This document shows positions 17,591-25,667 of a DNA stretch of 64,000 nt, one piece after another (positions within the stretch are counted from its first letter, which is position 1; each line of letters starts with the position of its first letter). Location of the stretch: contig NZ_LR027603.1 in NCBI RefSeq assembly GCF_900605495.1, positions 931,997 to 995,996 of the forward strand, read 5' to 3'. Source of the stretch: Bacilliculturomica massiliensis. Its GTDB lineage: Bacteria; Bacillota; Clostridia; Peptostreptococcales; Anaerovoracaceae. Both the position numbers and the translations under genes were made by a program. A model generated the notes under the pieces. The model saw nothing but the letters and a program-made list of their open reading frames with translations, was not told the DNA's origin and made no database searches.

Positions 17591-17682
17591 AACGAGTAAA
17601 AAATAATTGACCAAGTTCATGTTATTTACAGATATTAAATAATATTGAAGATAAAAACGTTGTTATTTCAACGCTTTTTCAT

Positions 17683-17698
17683 TGGCATGTCTATTGCA
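17683..17698 (+). promoter_or_regulatory. Sigma-54 (-24/-12) promoter
   Basis: TTGGCATGTCTATTGCA matches the consensus TGGCACG-N4-TTGCA closely. The invariant GG (17684-17685) and GC (17696-17697) are separated by exactly 10 nt. It lies 110 nt before the amidinotransferase-family gene and downstream of a sigma-54 activator. Confidence 0.88.
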
Positions 17699-17806
17699 AA
17701 CACATATCTTTAACCGGCAAGTCTTTTGTCGGCAGAAGATATCGTTGCGGAAGCGATCACTGCGCGCTGTCCGCAGATCATTTCAGATCCCAGAAGGAGA
17801 GAGAAA

Positions 17807-18760
17807 ATGGACAAAAATGCAAGATATGTCGATGTGGATGCGATTCCTGGCGAGCGGTGGTTTCCGAAGGAGACAGGCTTTGAGGATGATCTGGGCCTGT
17901 ACTGGGGCGACTGGGGCGTGGCGTCTGAGGTAGATACCCTGCGGGCGGTGCTCCTGCGCAGACCGGGAAAGGAGATCGAGAACTTTGACGCCGGCGAATA
18001 CCGTTTTTCCGATCAGCCCATCGACGTGGAGCTCATGAGAAAGCAGCACGACAGCGTGGCGGAGCTTTACCGCAGCCACGGTGTGAAAGTGTTTTATGTG
18101 GAAGAACAGCGGGAGGACAGACCGAACGCGATCTTCTGCCGTGATCTGGTATTCATGACGCCGGAGGGCGCTATCATCACGCGGCCCGGCATGGCGGCGA
18201 GACGGGGAGAGGAACGCTATATCGCCAAAGCGCTGGCGGATCTGGGCGTGCCTATCGTGCGCACGATCAACGGCGACGGCATCTTTGAGGGAGCCAACGC
18301 AATGTGGGTGGACCGGAAGACGGTAGTGCTGTCCACCGGCAGCAGGTGCAACCGCAGCGGCTTTGAACAGGTAGAGACGGAGCTGCGGCGCATGGGCGTC
18401 ACGGAAGTTCTGCACATGCAGCAGCCCTACAGCAATATTCACATCGACGGCGTGATGAATCAGGCCAGCAACGACGTAATTCTGATCCACGCTTCCCAGG
18501 TACCTTACGACGTGCTGGATGTGCTGAAAAAGAAGGGATATAAGTTCGTGGAGGCTCCGTCCCAGACGGAGGTTCGAGAGTCGTTCGGCTGCAATTTTGT
18601 GGCGCTGGAACCGGGACTCATCGTGATGCCGGAAGGCAATCCCAGATGTCAGGAAGCCTTGGAGAACAGCGGGATCAAGGTGATCACCATCGATATCTCC
18701 GAAATACTGAAAGGGCGGGGCGCGCTTCACTGCATTACGGCTTATCTCAAGAGAGGTTAA
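17807..18760 (+). CDS. Amidinotransferase / arginine-deiminase-family enzyme
   Basis: 317-residue member of the guanidine-modifying superfamily (amidinotransferases, arginine deiminases, dimethylarginine hydrolases). The expected catalytic set is visible: Asp in FCRDL, His about 212 in NIHIDG, and the nucleophilic Cys about 309 in ALHCITAYL near the C-terminus. The segment GDGIFEGANAMW is also typical. The family makes citrulline or ornithine derivatives from arginine-like substrates; which substrate applies here cannot be read from the sequence. ATG 17807 follows an AAGGAGAG site; upstream in-frame codons have no such site. The sigma-54 promoter and adjacent PAS activator imply induced catabolic use. 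A terminator follows. Confidence 0.88.
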   Translation: MDKNARYVDVDAIPGERWFPKETGFEDDLGLYWGDWGVASEVDTLRAVLLRRPGKEIENFDAGEYRFSDQPIDVELMRKQHDSVAELYRSHGVKVFYVEEQREDRPNAIFCRDLVFMTPEGAIITRPGMAARRGEERYIAKALADLGVPIVRTINGDGIFEGANAMWVDRKTVVLSTGSRCNRSGFEQVETELRRMGVTEVLHMQQPYSNIHIDGVMNQASNDVILIHASQVPYDVLDVLKKKGYKFVEAPSQTEVRESFGCNFVALEPGLIVMPEGNPRCQEALENSGIKVITIDISEILKGRGALHCITAYLKRG

Positions 18761-18810
18761 GAAATTTGTGCCGTCCGTCAAAAGGACAATGAAAAATAAT
18801 GAGTTTTTCG

Positions 18811-18845
18811 CCGTCAGCCAGTAAACTGGCTGACGGTATTTTTAT
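18811..18845 (+). terminator. Intrinsic terminator
   Basis: CCGTCAGCCAG (18811-18821) and CTGGCTGACGG (18826-18836) form an 11-bp stem with a 4-nt loop, followed by TATTTTTAT. Confidence 0.93.
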
Positions 18846-19144
18846 ACATCCATTACCTTCAGCTGACGAGGACACACACGCCTGAACAGCCCAGATCTCA
18901 GCGCCGCCAGCATTCTCGTCCCCGCCTTGCCCCAGTAACGCTCTTATCACAGCTTCACCAGCGTTTTTTCTTAGGAAAGAGAGTAAAAACCTGTTGTGAA
19001 ATTATTTTGTTTTTTTATCTAAAATTGCAATTTTTGAGTTAAAATCTGCATCTATATTTATATAAGGATAATTCACAGCGCGCCGCGTCCCACAGCCCTT
19101 CGGGCTTGCGGCAATTTTTGTCTGAGACAGAGGGAGGTAAGCTT
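18846..19144. other. Intergenic region before the LytTR gene
   Basis: About 300 nt with no gene that I can support. The second half is AT-rich (about 18980-19060) and probably carries the promoter of the LytTR gene, but I see no unambiguous -35/-10 pair. Confidence 0.5.
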
Positions 19145-19624
19145 ATGGCTGAAATGCTGATCCGTTTTCGGAGCGATACCGATCTGGAATCTCTGCGGGA
19201 ATTCGTCTCTGCGGAATCCAGGTGGAAAGACAATGTGAAAGAGATCATTATTCTTGATGGTGAGAAAGAAAGGTCCGAATTAGAGAAGAAAGGGTGGCTG
19301 ATCCTGCCGAGAAAAAGCGGGGTGCATCCGGTGAGAGTCCACAAAATATGCTATCTGGAAAAATCCGGGCGCTGCGTACTGCTGCATCTGATGGACGGAA
19401 GCAAACATGTATTTTACGGAAGGTTTGAGGATGTCCTTCCAAACCTTTCGTCCTGCTTTGTGCGCTGTCACAAAAGCTTTGTGGTAAATATGGAGCATAC
19501 GGAGGAATTAGCGCGGTATTCGTTTTCTCTGAAAACAGGGGCTGTGGTGCCCGTAAGTCAAAAACGCTATCAGGAAACGAAGGCGCTGTATAAATCATTT
19601 CTGAACAGCGGGGATTATTTTTGA
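19145..19624 (+). CDS. LytTR-domain DNA-binding protein
   Basis: 159 residues. The C-terminal two-thirds (about 60-155) match the LytTR DNA-binding domain: VHKICYLEKSGRCVLLHLMDG, YGRFEDVLPNLSSCFVRCHKSFVVNM and VPVSQKRYQETKALY. There is no receiver domain. Instead, a short N-terminal region (FRSDTDLESLREFVSAES) precedes it, as in the small stand-alone LytTR regulators of Clostridia. These control surface, bacteriocin or quorum functions in various hosts, and the target here is unknown. GGGAGGT lies just upstream of ATG 19145; the open frame begins earlier at a TTG without a site. Confidence 0.88.
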   Translation: MAEMLIRFRSDTDLESLREFVSAESRWKDNVKEIIILDGEKERSELEKKGWLILPRKSGVHPVRVHKICYLEKSGRCVLLHLMDGSKHVFYGRFEDVLPNLSSCFVRCHKSFVVNMEHTEELARYSFSLKTGAVVPVSQKRYQETKALYKSFLNSGDYF

Positions 19625-19662
19625 AAAAACCGCACATTCCTTGAAAAACAATGATTTTTTTC

Positions 19663-19691
19663 TTGCGAAGAAAGGCAAAATATAGTATAGT
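19663..19691 (+). promoter_or_regulatory. Promoter of rpsB-tsf
   Basis: TTGCGA (19663-19668) and TATAGT (19686-19691) with 17-nt spacing, followed by a leader of roughly 135 nt before rpsB. Confidence 0.75.
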
Positions 19692-19737
19692 ATTTAAGGC
19701 GTGCGAAAGAAGTCGCCGTCATATCAAATTCACACAT

Positions 19738-19804
19738 CCGGCTCCTTGATGCTGGTGCCCTTGATCCACGTAAGAGATCGGGTTGTTTTTCAAGGATGAG
19801 CCGG
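19738..19804 (+). ncRNA. Structured rpsB leader (candidate S2 autoregulation)
   Basis: CCGGCTC (19738-19744) pairs with GAGCCGG (19798-19804) and CTTGA (19745-19749) with TCAAG (19790-19794), leaving a GAT bulge and an internal arm containing CACGTAAGAGATCGGG. It sits between promoter and ribosome-binding site of rpsB, where other bacteria have S2-binding autoregulatory leaders. S2 binding is inferred from position only. Confidence 0.6.
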
Positions 19805-19833
19805 GTGGCGGAAAAACCAGGAGGTAAAGAATT

Positions 19834-20619
19834 ATGGCAGTTATTTCGATGAAACAGTTACTGGAAGCCGGAGTTCACTTCGGACATCAGACGAGAAGAT
19901 GGAACCCCAAGATGGCTCCGTACATTTTCACTGAGAGAAACGGAATTTACATCATCGATCTGCAGAAGACTGTGAAGAAGATCGAGGAGGCTTACAACTT
20001 CATGAAGGAAGTTTCCGCCAGCGGAAAACCGATCCTTTTCGTAGGTACGAAGAAGCAGGCACAGGGCGCGATCTTCGATGAAGCGACCAGATGCGGTCAG
20101 TTCTATGTAAACGAGAGATGGCTGGGCGGCATGCTGACCAACTACAAGACCATTTCCCTGCGTATCAAGAGACTGAACGAGATCAAGGCCATGGAGACCG
20201 ACGGCACATTTGACGCGCTGACAAAGAAAGAAGTCATCAAGCTTCGTGCCGAGCTGGAAAAGCTGGAAAAGTTCCTGAACGGAATTAAAGATATGAAGGG
20301 TATGCCCGGCGCACTGTTCGTCGTAGACCCGAAGAAAGAAAAGATCGCGATCAAGGAAGCTCGGATCCTGGGCATTCCCATCGTGGGCATGTGCGACACC
20401 AACTGCGATCCCGACGACGTGGACTATGTCATTCCCGCCAACGACGATGCGATCAGAGCAGTCAAGCTGATCTCCGGAAGAATGGCTGACGCTGTGATTG
20501 AAGGAAAGCAGGGCGAGTCCTTCGACGAGGGAGAACCTGCCGCAGAGGAAGCCGCTCAGGTTCCCGAAGCTGCGGAGGAAGTTGCTGAGAAGGCTGCCGG
20601 GGATAACGCGGAAGCTTAA
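19834..20619 (+). CDS. rpsB: 30S ribosomal protein S2
   Basis: 261 residues. The N-terminus [24 protein letters not shown] is the S2 signature, and the body contains YINERWLGG-type (here [13 protein letters not shown]) and [28 protein letters not shown] roughly 30-residue acidic, Ala-rich C-terminal extension (from about 225) exceeds the Bacillus length, as in many Clostridia. AGGAGG lies just before the ATG. It is followed by tsf in the usual operon. Confidence 0.98.
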   Translation: MAVISMKQLLEAGVHFGHQTRRWNPKMAPYIFTERNGIYIIDLQKTVKKIEEAYNFMKEVSASGKPILFVGTKKQAQGAIFDEATRCGQFYVNERWLGGMLTNYKTISLRIKRLNEIKAMETDGTFDALTKKEVIKLRAELEKLEKFLNGIKDMKGMPGALFVVDPKKEKIAIKEARILGIPIVGMCDTNCDPDDVDYVIPANDDAIRAVKLISGRMADAVIEGKQGESFDEGEPAAEEAAQVPEAAEEVAEKAAGDNAEA

Positions 20620-20700
20620 TAGATCGCGGCGCGGTCCGGCTGGTCCGGATCGCTGTGGATCTGATGAAATGAATGACGATAGATGAAATGGAGGATGAAC

Positions 20701-21615
20701 ATGGGCGTTACTGCTGCTATGGTAAAAGACCTGCGTGAAAGAACCGGCGCAGGAATGATGGACTGCAAAAAAGTACTGGTCGAGACGGACGGCGATATGG
20801 ATAAGGCCATTGAGCTGCTGAGAGAAAAAGGGCTGGCAAAGGCCGCGAAAAAAGCGGGCCGCGTTGCCGCCGAGGGTCTTGTAAAGCTGGCTTTCTCTGA
20901 TGATGCAAAGACGGCGGCTCTTGTAGAAGTCAATTCCGAGACCGACTTTGTCGCAAAGAATGAAGAGTTCGTGGAATTCGTAGACGGGCTGGCCAAGCTG
21001 GCGCTGGAAACGGAAGCCACCGATATGGACGCCTTCCTGGCGGTGGATTATAAGGGCGAAGGGACTGTCACCGAGGTCCTGAACGCGAAGATCGCGAAGA
21101 TCGGCGAGAACATGAACGTTCGCCGCTTCACGAAGCTGAACAGACCTAACACTGTATATGTAGGTTATATCCACGGAGCCGGAAAGATCGGCGTTATCGT
21201 CGGTCTGGAGACTGAGGCTTCTGTGTCTGAAGTCACTGCGGTGGGCAAGGACATCGCCATGCAGGTAGCCTCCATGAATCCGAAGTTTGTGGACGATTCC
21301 TCTGTTGATCCCGCCTGGCTGGAGGAAGAAAAGAAGATCGCGGTCCAGCAGCTGCTGAACGAGGGCAAGCCCGAAGCTATGCTGGACAGGATCATCCCCG
21401 GAAAGATCAAGGCGATCCTGAAGGAAGTCTGCCTGGTAGACCAGAAGTTCGTAAAGAACGGGGACATGACGGTCAGCCAGTATGTGGACAGCGTAGCCAA
21501 AGAGATCGGAAAATCCATCAAAGTCGTGGAGATGATCCGTTTCGAGGTCGGCGAGGGAATCGAGAAAAAGGAAGAGAACTTTGCTGAGGAAGTTGCAAAG
21601 CAGATGGGAAACTAA
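20701..21615 (+). CDS. tsf: Elongation factor Ts
   Basis: 304 residues. It exchanges GDP on EF-Tu. The N-terminal UBA-like domain has VKDLRERTGAGMMDCKKVL, and the core has VEVNSETDFVAKNEEF and the DIAMQVASMNPKFV segment. GGAGG (20690-20694) is 6 nt before ATG 20701; two upstream in-frame starts are less well placed. Second gene of the rpsB operon, ended by a clear terminator. Confidence 0.98.
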   Translation: MGVTAAMVKDLRERTGAGMMDCKKVLVETDGDMDKAIELLREKGLAKAAKKAGRVAAEGLVKLAFSDDAKTAALVEVNSETDFVAKNEEFVEFVDGLAKLALETEATDMDAFLAVDYKGEGTVTEVLNAKIAKIGENMNVRRFTKLNRPNTVYVGYIHGAGKIGVIVGLETEASVSEVTAVGKDIAMQVASMNPKFVDDSSVDPAWLEEEKKIAVQQLLNEGKPEAMLDRIIPGKIKAILKEVCLVDQKFVKNGDMTVSQYVDSVAKEIGKSIKVVEMIRFEVGEGIEKKEENFAEEVAKQMGN

Positions 21616-21684
21616 TCTGACTTGAAGCACTGATAAAAAAACCTTTTAAATTCAATGTTTTCAAGGCATGGAAAGTGTATAGGA

Positions 21685-21716
21685 AAAGAGAGGTGTTATA
21701 CCTCTCTTTTTTTATT
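21685..21716 (+). terminator. Terminator of rpsB-tsf
   Basis: AAAGAGAGGT (21685-21694) and ACCTCTCTTT (21700-21709) form a 10-bp stem with a 5-nt loop followed by a run of T. Confidence 0.95.
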
Positions 21717-21850
21717 TGTAAAGGCATAAAGCTGGAAAAAACTTCACAGACCAACAGACAGGGGAACTTCAGCAGTCTAAGATATACAATTATGAAAGAA
21801 GATGTGCTTAGAAAATAATTTGAAAGAGAAAATATTTTGGGAAAAAGAGT

Positions 21851-22183
21851 TTATTCCCTGTTGTTTTCGCCCCAAACGCACAATTGGTCTAAAACATTCA
21901 TCAATGATCTGCCTCTGTCGCTTAAGCTGTATTCAACCTTTGGCGGTATCTGAGGATACTCTTTCCTAATAATGAGACGATTTGCTTCTAATTCTTTTAG
22001 ATTATTGCTAAGAGTTTTATCTGTCACATTTTTTAGATAACGTTTTAATTCGTTGAACCGAACGACTTCAAATTCCATTAAACAATAAAGGATAACCATT
22101 TTATGTTTTCCGGAGATAAGAGATAATGTGTAGCTGAATCCTGTCTCTTCAAAATTAGAATTTTCAATATAATTCTTTATCAT
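21851..22183 (-). CDS. HxlR-family transcriptional regulator
   Basis: 110 residues forming one winged-helix domain of the HxlR type: ISGKHKMVILYCLMEFEVVRFNELKRYL, then VTDKTLSNNLKELEANRLIIRKEYPQIPPKVEYSLSDRGRSL. Such regulators often sense reactive electrophiles or oxidants and control an adjacent redox gene. Here it is divergent from a flavin-reductase gene, with a palindromic operator candidate between them. The pair is more AT-rich than its surroundings, which suggests horizontal acquisition. Confidence 0.9.
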   Translation of the reverse strand: MIKNYIENSNFEETGFSYTLSLISGKHKMVILYCLMEFEVVRFNELKRYLKNVTDKTLSNNLKELEANRLIIRKEYPQIPPKVEYSLSDRGRSLMNVLDQLCVWGENNRE

Positions 22184-22203
22184 GCATACTTTCTCCTGAG
22201 ATA

Positions 22204-22226
22204 GTACCTGTCATATTTGACAGTAC
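22204..22226. promoter_or_regulatory. Palindromic operator candidate between hxlR-type and reductase genes
   Basis: GTACCTGTCA and TGACAGTAC arms around a TATT centre. The core inverted repeat is CTGTCA-N4-TGACAG. It sits just left of a TTGCAT (22227-22232) / TAAAAT (22249-22254) promoter reading toward the flavin reductase, so a bound regulator would block it. Confidence 0.65.
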
Positions 22227-22308
22227 TTGCATTTTTTCTGTTGCTTGATAAAATTATAAATGAGGAAAACAGTTCTGTCAAATTCTTAATTAGAAAAGGA
22301 GCAACAAT

Positions 22309-22872
22309 ATGCGAAAGAAACTAAATGTAACGGAAGGTATTTTTCCAATGCCTGTTTTAATGGTAGCAACTTACAATGATGATGACAGCGTTAATGTCAT
22401 GAACGCTGCATGGGGGACGATGCAAGCTAGAGATACGGTGGTCCTACAATTAACAGAATCACACAAAACAGTACAAAACATTAAAAAAAGAGGAGCGTTC
22501 ACAGTCAGCATTGCAGATGCGAAACATGTAGCTGAAGCGGATTACTTTGGCGTTGTATCGGGCAACAAAGTAGCAGACAAGTTTGAAAACAGCGGTCTGA
22601 CTTCAAGTAAAGCAAATACGGTAAATGCACCGGTAATCAATGAATTCCCTATCTGTTTAGAGTGTGAGTTTATCGAATATCAAAATAATACGTATGGGTG
22701 TGGTGTTATCGGTAAAGTTGTAAATATCACAGCAGACGAAAGCGTTATGGTTGATGATAAAATCGATATGTCCCTAGTAAATGCTATAGCTTTTGACCCT
22801 TATACACATGGGTATTATAGAGTGGCTGAAAGAGTGGGAGAAGCGTTTAAGGATGGTCTACAACTAAAGTAG
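22309..22872 (+). CDS. Flavin reductase-like (FMN-binding split barrel) protein
   Basis: 187 residues matching the flavin-reductase-like split-barrel family: an N-terminal FPMPVLMVATYNDDDSVNVMNAAWGT (flavin-pocket segment), SHKTVQNIKKRGAFTVSIAD, and a GKVVNITADE strand with a conserved acidic end. Such proteins bind FMN and reduce it or use it for NAD(P)H-dependent reduction; the substrate is unknown. An AAAAGGAG-type site precedes the ATG. The neighbouring divergent HxlR regulator probably controls it. Codon use is AT-rich compared with the flanks. Confidence 0.88.
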   Translation: MRKKLNVTEGIFPMPVLMVATYNDDDSVNVMNAAWGTMQARDTVVLQLTESHKTVQNIKKRGAFTVSIADAKHVAEADYFGVVSGNKVADKFENSGLTSSKANTVNAPVINEFPICLECEFIEYQNNTYGCGVIGKVVNITADESVMVDDKIDMSLVNAIAFDPYTHGYYRVAERVGEAFKDGLQLK

Positions 22873-23037
22873 GTCGATTTTGTTATCTGAGGTTTACAGT
22901 TGCTTTTTTGTACCTTATAGATTACTTAATACAGCAAGTTTAAGCTCATGGCATAATAAAACCAGAGGCTGACCTACATCAAAATGCCGCCATTGGAGAC
23001 AATAGACGGCGTTTTTCGTGTAAGGCGAGAAGCCCAA

Positions 23038-23715
23038 CTATTCCAATATCCAGTATTTTTGTGGATGTACCTCAAAGATACCGCCATTGATCCTTTCGAG
23101 GATCTCTCCTTTCAAATTTCGAGAGATCGTTTCTTCATGATATTCATAAACAGGTTCTTCTTTTTCCCACCAATTATGAAAATAAAGAATCTCACCCTCT
23201 GCATGAGAAAATGATTCATGTTCTTTTATTTGAAAGCCGATATCCATGAGCCCATTCGCTTCGGTCCATAATATTTGAAAATAGTTGTCTGATGACTGAC
23301 GAGTCAACATCACCGGCGCCGTCTTCAACAGCAAGTTGTAACAGTCGTCTGCGATCCACAGCGGCAGGATAGCCACTGTCTGTACTGCGGCGCCGTCTAA
23401 CACTTCGTCAGGATTAAAGGCTAAGATGTGGATCTCATTCTGGGGGAAATCCACTAACAGTGTATAAATGATGTCTGCGTGATAAAGAGAAGGAACACCG
23501 AAGTATTGGCCTTCTTTTGCAATGACAGGCTCGATCAGTCTCCCTTCCGGGAAGCGAACATACACGGCTCTGTTTTTACTGAACGGATGCCGGGCTTTGT
23601 ATAATTCCGCAGCTTCATATAAATCACCGCCTGTGTGATCCGTACCCCAGTACCAGATATGGCTGTTGCCAACTGGGGAAAGATGATAGATTCCGTTTGT
23701 TTTTATTGTTTTCAT
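23038..23715 (-). CDS. Unknown protein, minus-strand cluster
   Basis: 225 residues that I do not recognise. There is no signal peptide or membrane segment. It is rich in aromatic residues (IYHLSPVGNSHIWYWGTDH at the start, YFHNWWEKEEPVYEYHEE near the end). I start it at the ATG at 23715, which has GGGAG about 10 nt upstream on the minus strand; the frame extends a further 17 codons without support. It is the last gene of three on the minus strand (AraC-type regulator, Cys-rich protein, this one), which are plausibly a unit. Confidence 0.7.
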   Translation of the reverse strand: MKTIKTNGIYHLSPVGNSHIWYWGTDHTGGDLYEAAELYKARHPFSKNRAVYVRFPEGRLIEPVIAKEGQYFGVPSLYHADIIYTLLVDFPQNEIHILAFNPDEVLDGAAVQTVAILPLWIADDCYNLLLKTAPVMLTRQSSDNYFQILWTEANGLMDIGFQIKEHESFSHAEGEILYFHNWWEKEEPVYEYHEETISRNLKGEILERINGGIFEVHPQKYWILE

Positions 23716-23799
23716 ACGATTGCGATTCTCCCAATTTCCATGTGACGATCCCAGCGACATACACATTATACCGTCTGACTGCGGCTTTTCCTATCGTTT

Positions 23800-24348
23800 T
23801 TACCGCCAGTTGGGGTTATGGAGCGTAATTTTCATAAGACATACCGGGTCGCCCATCTTTATGCTCTTCAGCAGCTCCACATCAACGTCGCAGGCAAACG
23901 CTTTTTCAAAAAGGACTTTGCTGTAGCCGGTAGTACACTGGCACCATGTATCAGTCTCTAACTTATCTACTTCTCCAAGCATAGGGCAGGGACAGAAACC
24001 AAACTGCAGATAAAGTTCGCCGTCTCTGCAGAAAAGCCCAGCGGCTCTTGCTTTTTCTGAATCTGTAAATTCTTCTATATTTGTCGAGGCTGCCATCAAT
24101 TCCTTTACAAGCGCAAGTTTTTCGTCCATACCGTAACCGCATTGACAGTTCATTCGTATTTTCTTTATGGTACCGGGTTCAAATTTGCTTTCCAGGCGCT
24201 GCATGGTGGATCTTACCCAATCCGGGTCTCTTTCCGCCTGTGCCGCCTGCTTATGTCCATACACCACTTCCATGGCTGCATCAGCATCGCTTTCCGCTTT
24301 GACGGCTTCATAAATTACATTCTCCTGTATTCTTCTTATATTAAACAT
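23800..24348 (-). CDS. Cys-rich DUF6144-like protein
   Basis: 182 residues with many Cys in pairs: CQCGYGM near residue 70, FCRDG, FGFCPCPML, and WCQCTTGYSKVLFEKAF, then VELLKSIKMGDPVCLMKI. This resembles the DUF6144 / amino-thiazoline-carboxylate-hydrolase-like group, whose C-terminal half carries a similar W-C-x-C-x-G motif. The assignment is from memory and uncertain. The Cys pattern suggests metal or redox binding. ATG 24348 has GGAGG 5-6 nt upstream. It lies downstream of the AraC-GyrI regulator on the same strand. Confidence 0.65.
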   Translation of the reverse strand: MFNIRRIQENVIYEAVKAESDADAAMEVVYGHKQAAQAERDPDWVRSTMQRLESKFEPGTIKKIRMNCQCGYGMDEKLALVKELMAASTNIEEFTDSEKARAAGLFCRDGELYLQFGFCPCPMLGEVDKLETDTWCQCTTGYSKVLFEKAFACDVDVELLKSIKMGDPVCLMKITLHNPNWR

Positions 24349-24461
24349 ACGTTCCTCCGCATTCTTCATTAACAATAAGCCAATAAGCTTAATATCCAGT
24401 ATCGCCACGGTAGAGGGGGGCAATGATCCCAGGTGACAGGGGTTACTTCTTTAATGACAGC

Positions 24462-24529
24462 ACAGGGCGGCCTCCTTCCTGATAAAGCATTCTAAATACT
24501 TCTCAATTATAGAAGGAAAGCCGCCCTGT
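24462..24529. repeat. Long-loop inverted repeat between regulator and Cys-rich gene
   Basis: ACAGGGCGGC (24462-24471) and GCCGCCCTGT (24520-24529) are perfect 10-nt arms with a 48-nt loop whose ends also partly pair (CCTTCCT with AGAAGGA). It lies just after the AraC-type gene in its direction of transcription and may act as an attenuator or terminator. Confidence 0.55.
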
Positions 24530-24549
24530 TGACTTCTGAATTCTTGCTC

Positions 24550-25383
24550 TTATGAAATCGGGATACACAAATCCATAACAACGCTGTGATTGTCCCGGTC
24601 AATGTGACGATAGATATTCAATCCATACCGCCGCGCCATCTTATAGCCGCTCTGAGGGAGCCAAACGCTGAAGATCCCCTGCAGCGTCTGAAAGATGTCT
24701 TTGATCTCACCGTCGAAATGATATACGATCCATTGGCCGCTGTTGATCCGCATAACATTACTAAGGCCACAATCATGTTCCACAGTCATGCAGATATCGC
24801 AGATACACTGCTCCGGTTCCGTAATGGACGGATCATGGAAAAAGCGCTCTGCCAAAATGGTCTTTTCATTCAAAAGCGGTGTATGCTTATCTATAAACTC
24901 ATACCAGTTTTTTTCAAGGCCCGCATAGTCTCCAATAAACCGTTCATACAGTACAAAGAGATCGCCCAGCTTTTGAACTTCGATCTGCGCGGCATATTCC
25001 TCTGCCGTTTTGAAGCGAACGACCCGGGGCGGGGCGAAGGGAACGGCCGCGCTATGGATCGGTATGGACTGCCGAAACGCAGAGGGCGAAGTTTCATGAA
25101 GCTTTCTGAATGCAGTGCTGTAATTGGACGCGCTGTATCCGTAATCCAGACCAATCTCTGTGATCGCTTTCGTTGGATTCAGTTTCATATCGATGGCGCT
25201 TTGATCGATCTTACAGCGTTTAATAAAAGAATAAAGGCTTTCGCCGGTCTCCTCTTTGAAAATTCGGCTGAAATGGTATTTGGATATAAAAAAATGAGCG
25301 GCTACCGTGTCAAGGGATAAATCTTCATCTAGATGCTGCATAATGTAGTCAATGCTTTGATTGACAAGCTTTGTTCTGTCCAT
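24550..25383 (-). CDS. AraC-family regulator with GyrI-like effector domain
   Basis: 277 residues. The N-terminal ~105 residues hold the two AraC helix-turn-helix units (SLDTVAAHFFISKYHFSRIFKEETGESLYSF and ITEIGLDYGYSASNYSTAFRKLHETSPSAFR). The remainder is a GyrI-like small-molecule-binding domain (VVRFKTAEEYAAQIEVQKLGDLFVLY, and WLPQSGYKMARRYGLNIY at the end). The layout is that of Rob/SoxS-like or multidrug-binding regulators. The ATG at 25383 has GAGGAA just upstream. The small genes downstream on the same strand are candidate targets. Confidence 0.9.
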   Translation of the reverse strand: MDRTKLVNQSIDYIMQHLDEDLSLDTVAAHFFISKYHFSRIFKEETGESLYSFIKRCKIDQSAIDMKLNPTKAITEIGLDYGYSASNYSTAFRKLHETSPSAFRQSIPIHSAAVPFAPPRVVRFKTAEEYAAQIEVQKLGDLFVLYERFIGDYAGLEKNWYEFIDKHTPLLNEKTILAERFFHDPSITEPEQCICDICMTVEHDCGLSNVMRINSGQWIVYHFDGEIKDIFQTLQGIFSVWLPQSGYKMARRYGLNIYRHIDRDNHSVVMDLCIPIS

Positions 25384-25525
25384 ATCGTTCCTCAAAGTTT
25401 AAAGGTTTTATTGATCTCTTCATACCGACCGGCCACTGGGAAATATAGTATACCATTATAAGTTCCCAGCTTCAAGGTTGTCCATTCCTCATTGACGTAA
25501 TCCTTCGCCATCTCTCGCCAAACAG

Positions 25526-25554
25526 TTGCTATTTACCCCTGATTTTGCTATACT
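25526..25554 (+). promoter_or_regulatory. Promoter of the first signalling operon
   Basis: TTGCTA (25526-25531) and TATACT (25549-25554), 17-nt spacer. Both hexamers and the TTTGC before the -10 recur at 32401-32429. A downstream ATATGTATGTGAACAAT-type element (25564-25580) is also shared. Confidence 0.75.
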
Positions 25555-25667
25555 GATCAATATATATGTATGTGAACAATCTGAGGCTGCGGGTGCTTAT
25601 TGTGGCATGCATGGACTGAAAAAGAATAAATGATCCTCATTTTTCATAGGGAACAGGCGGTTAAATC

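Noticed and set aside
19858-21630. 590-codon minus-strand frame opposite rpsB and tsf
   Set aside because: Shadow of two certain genes; its sequence has no recognisable domain.
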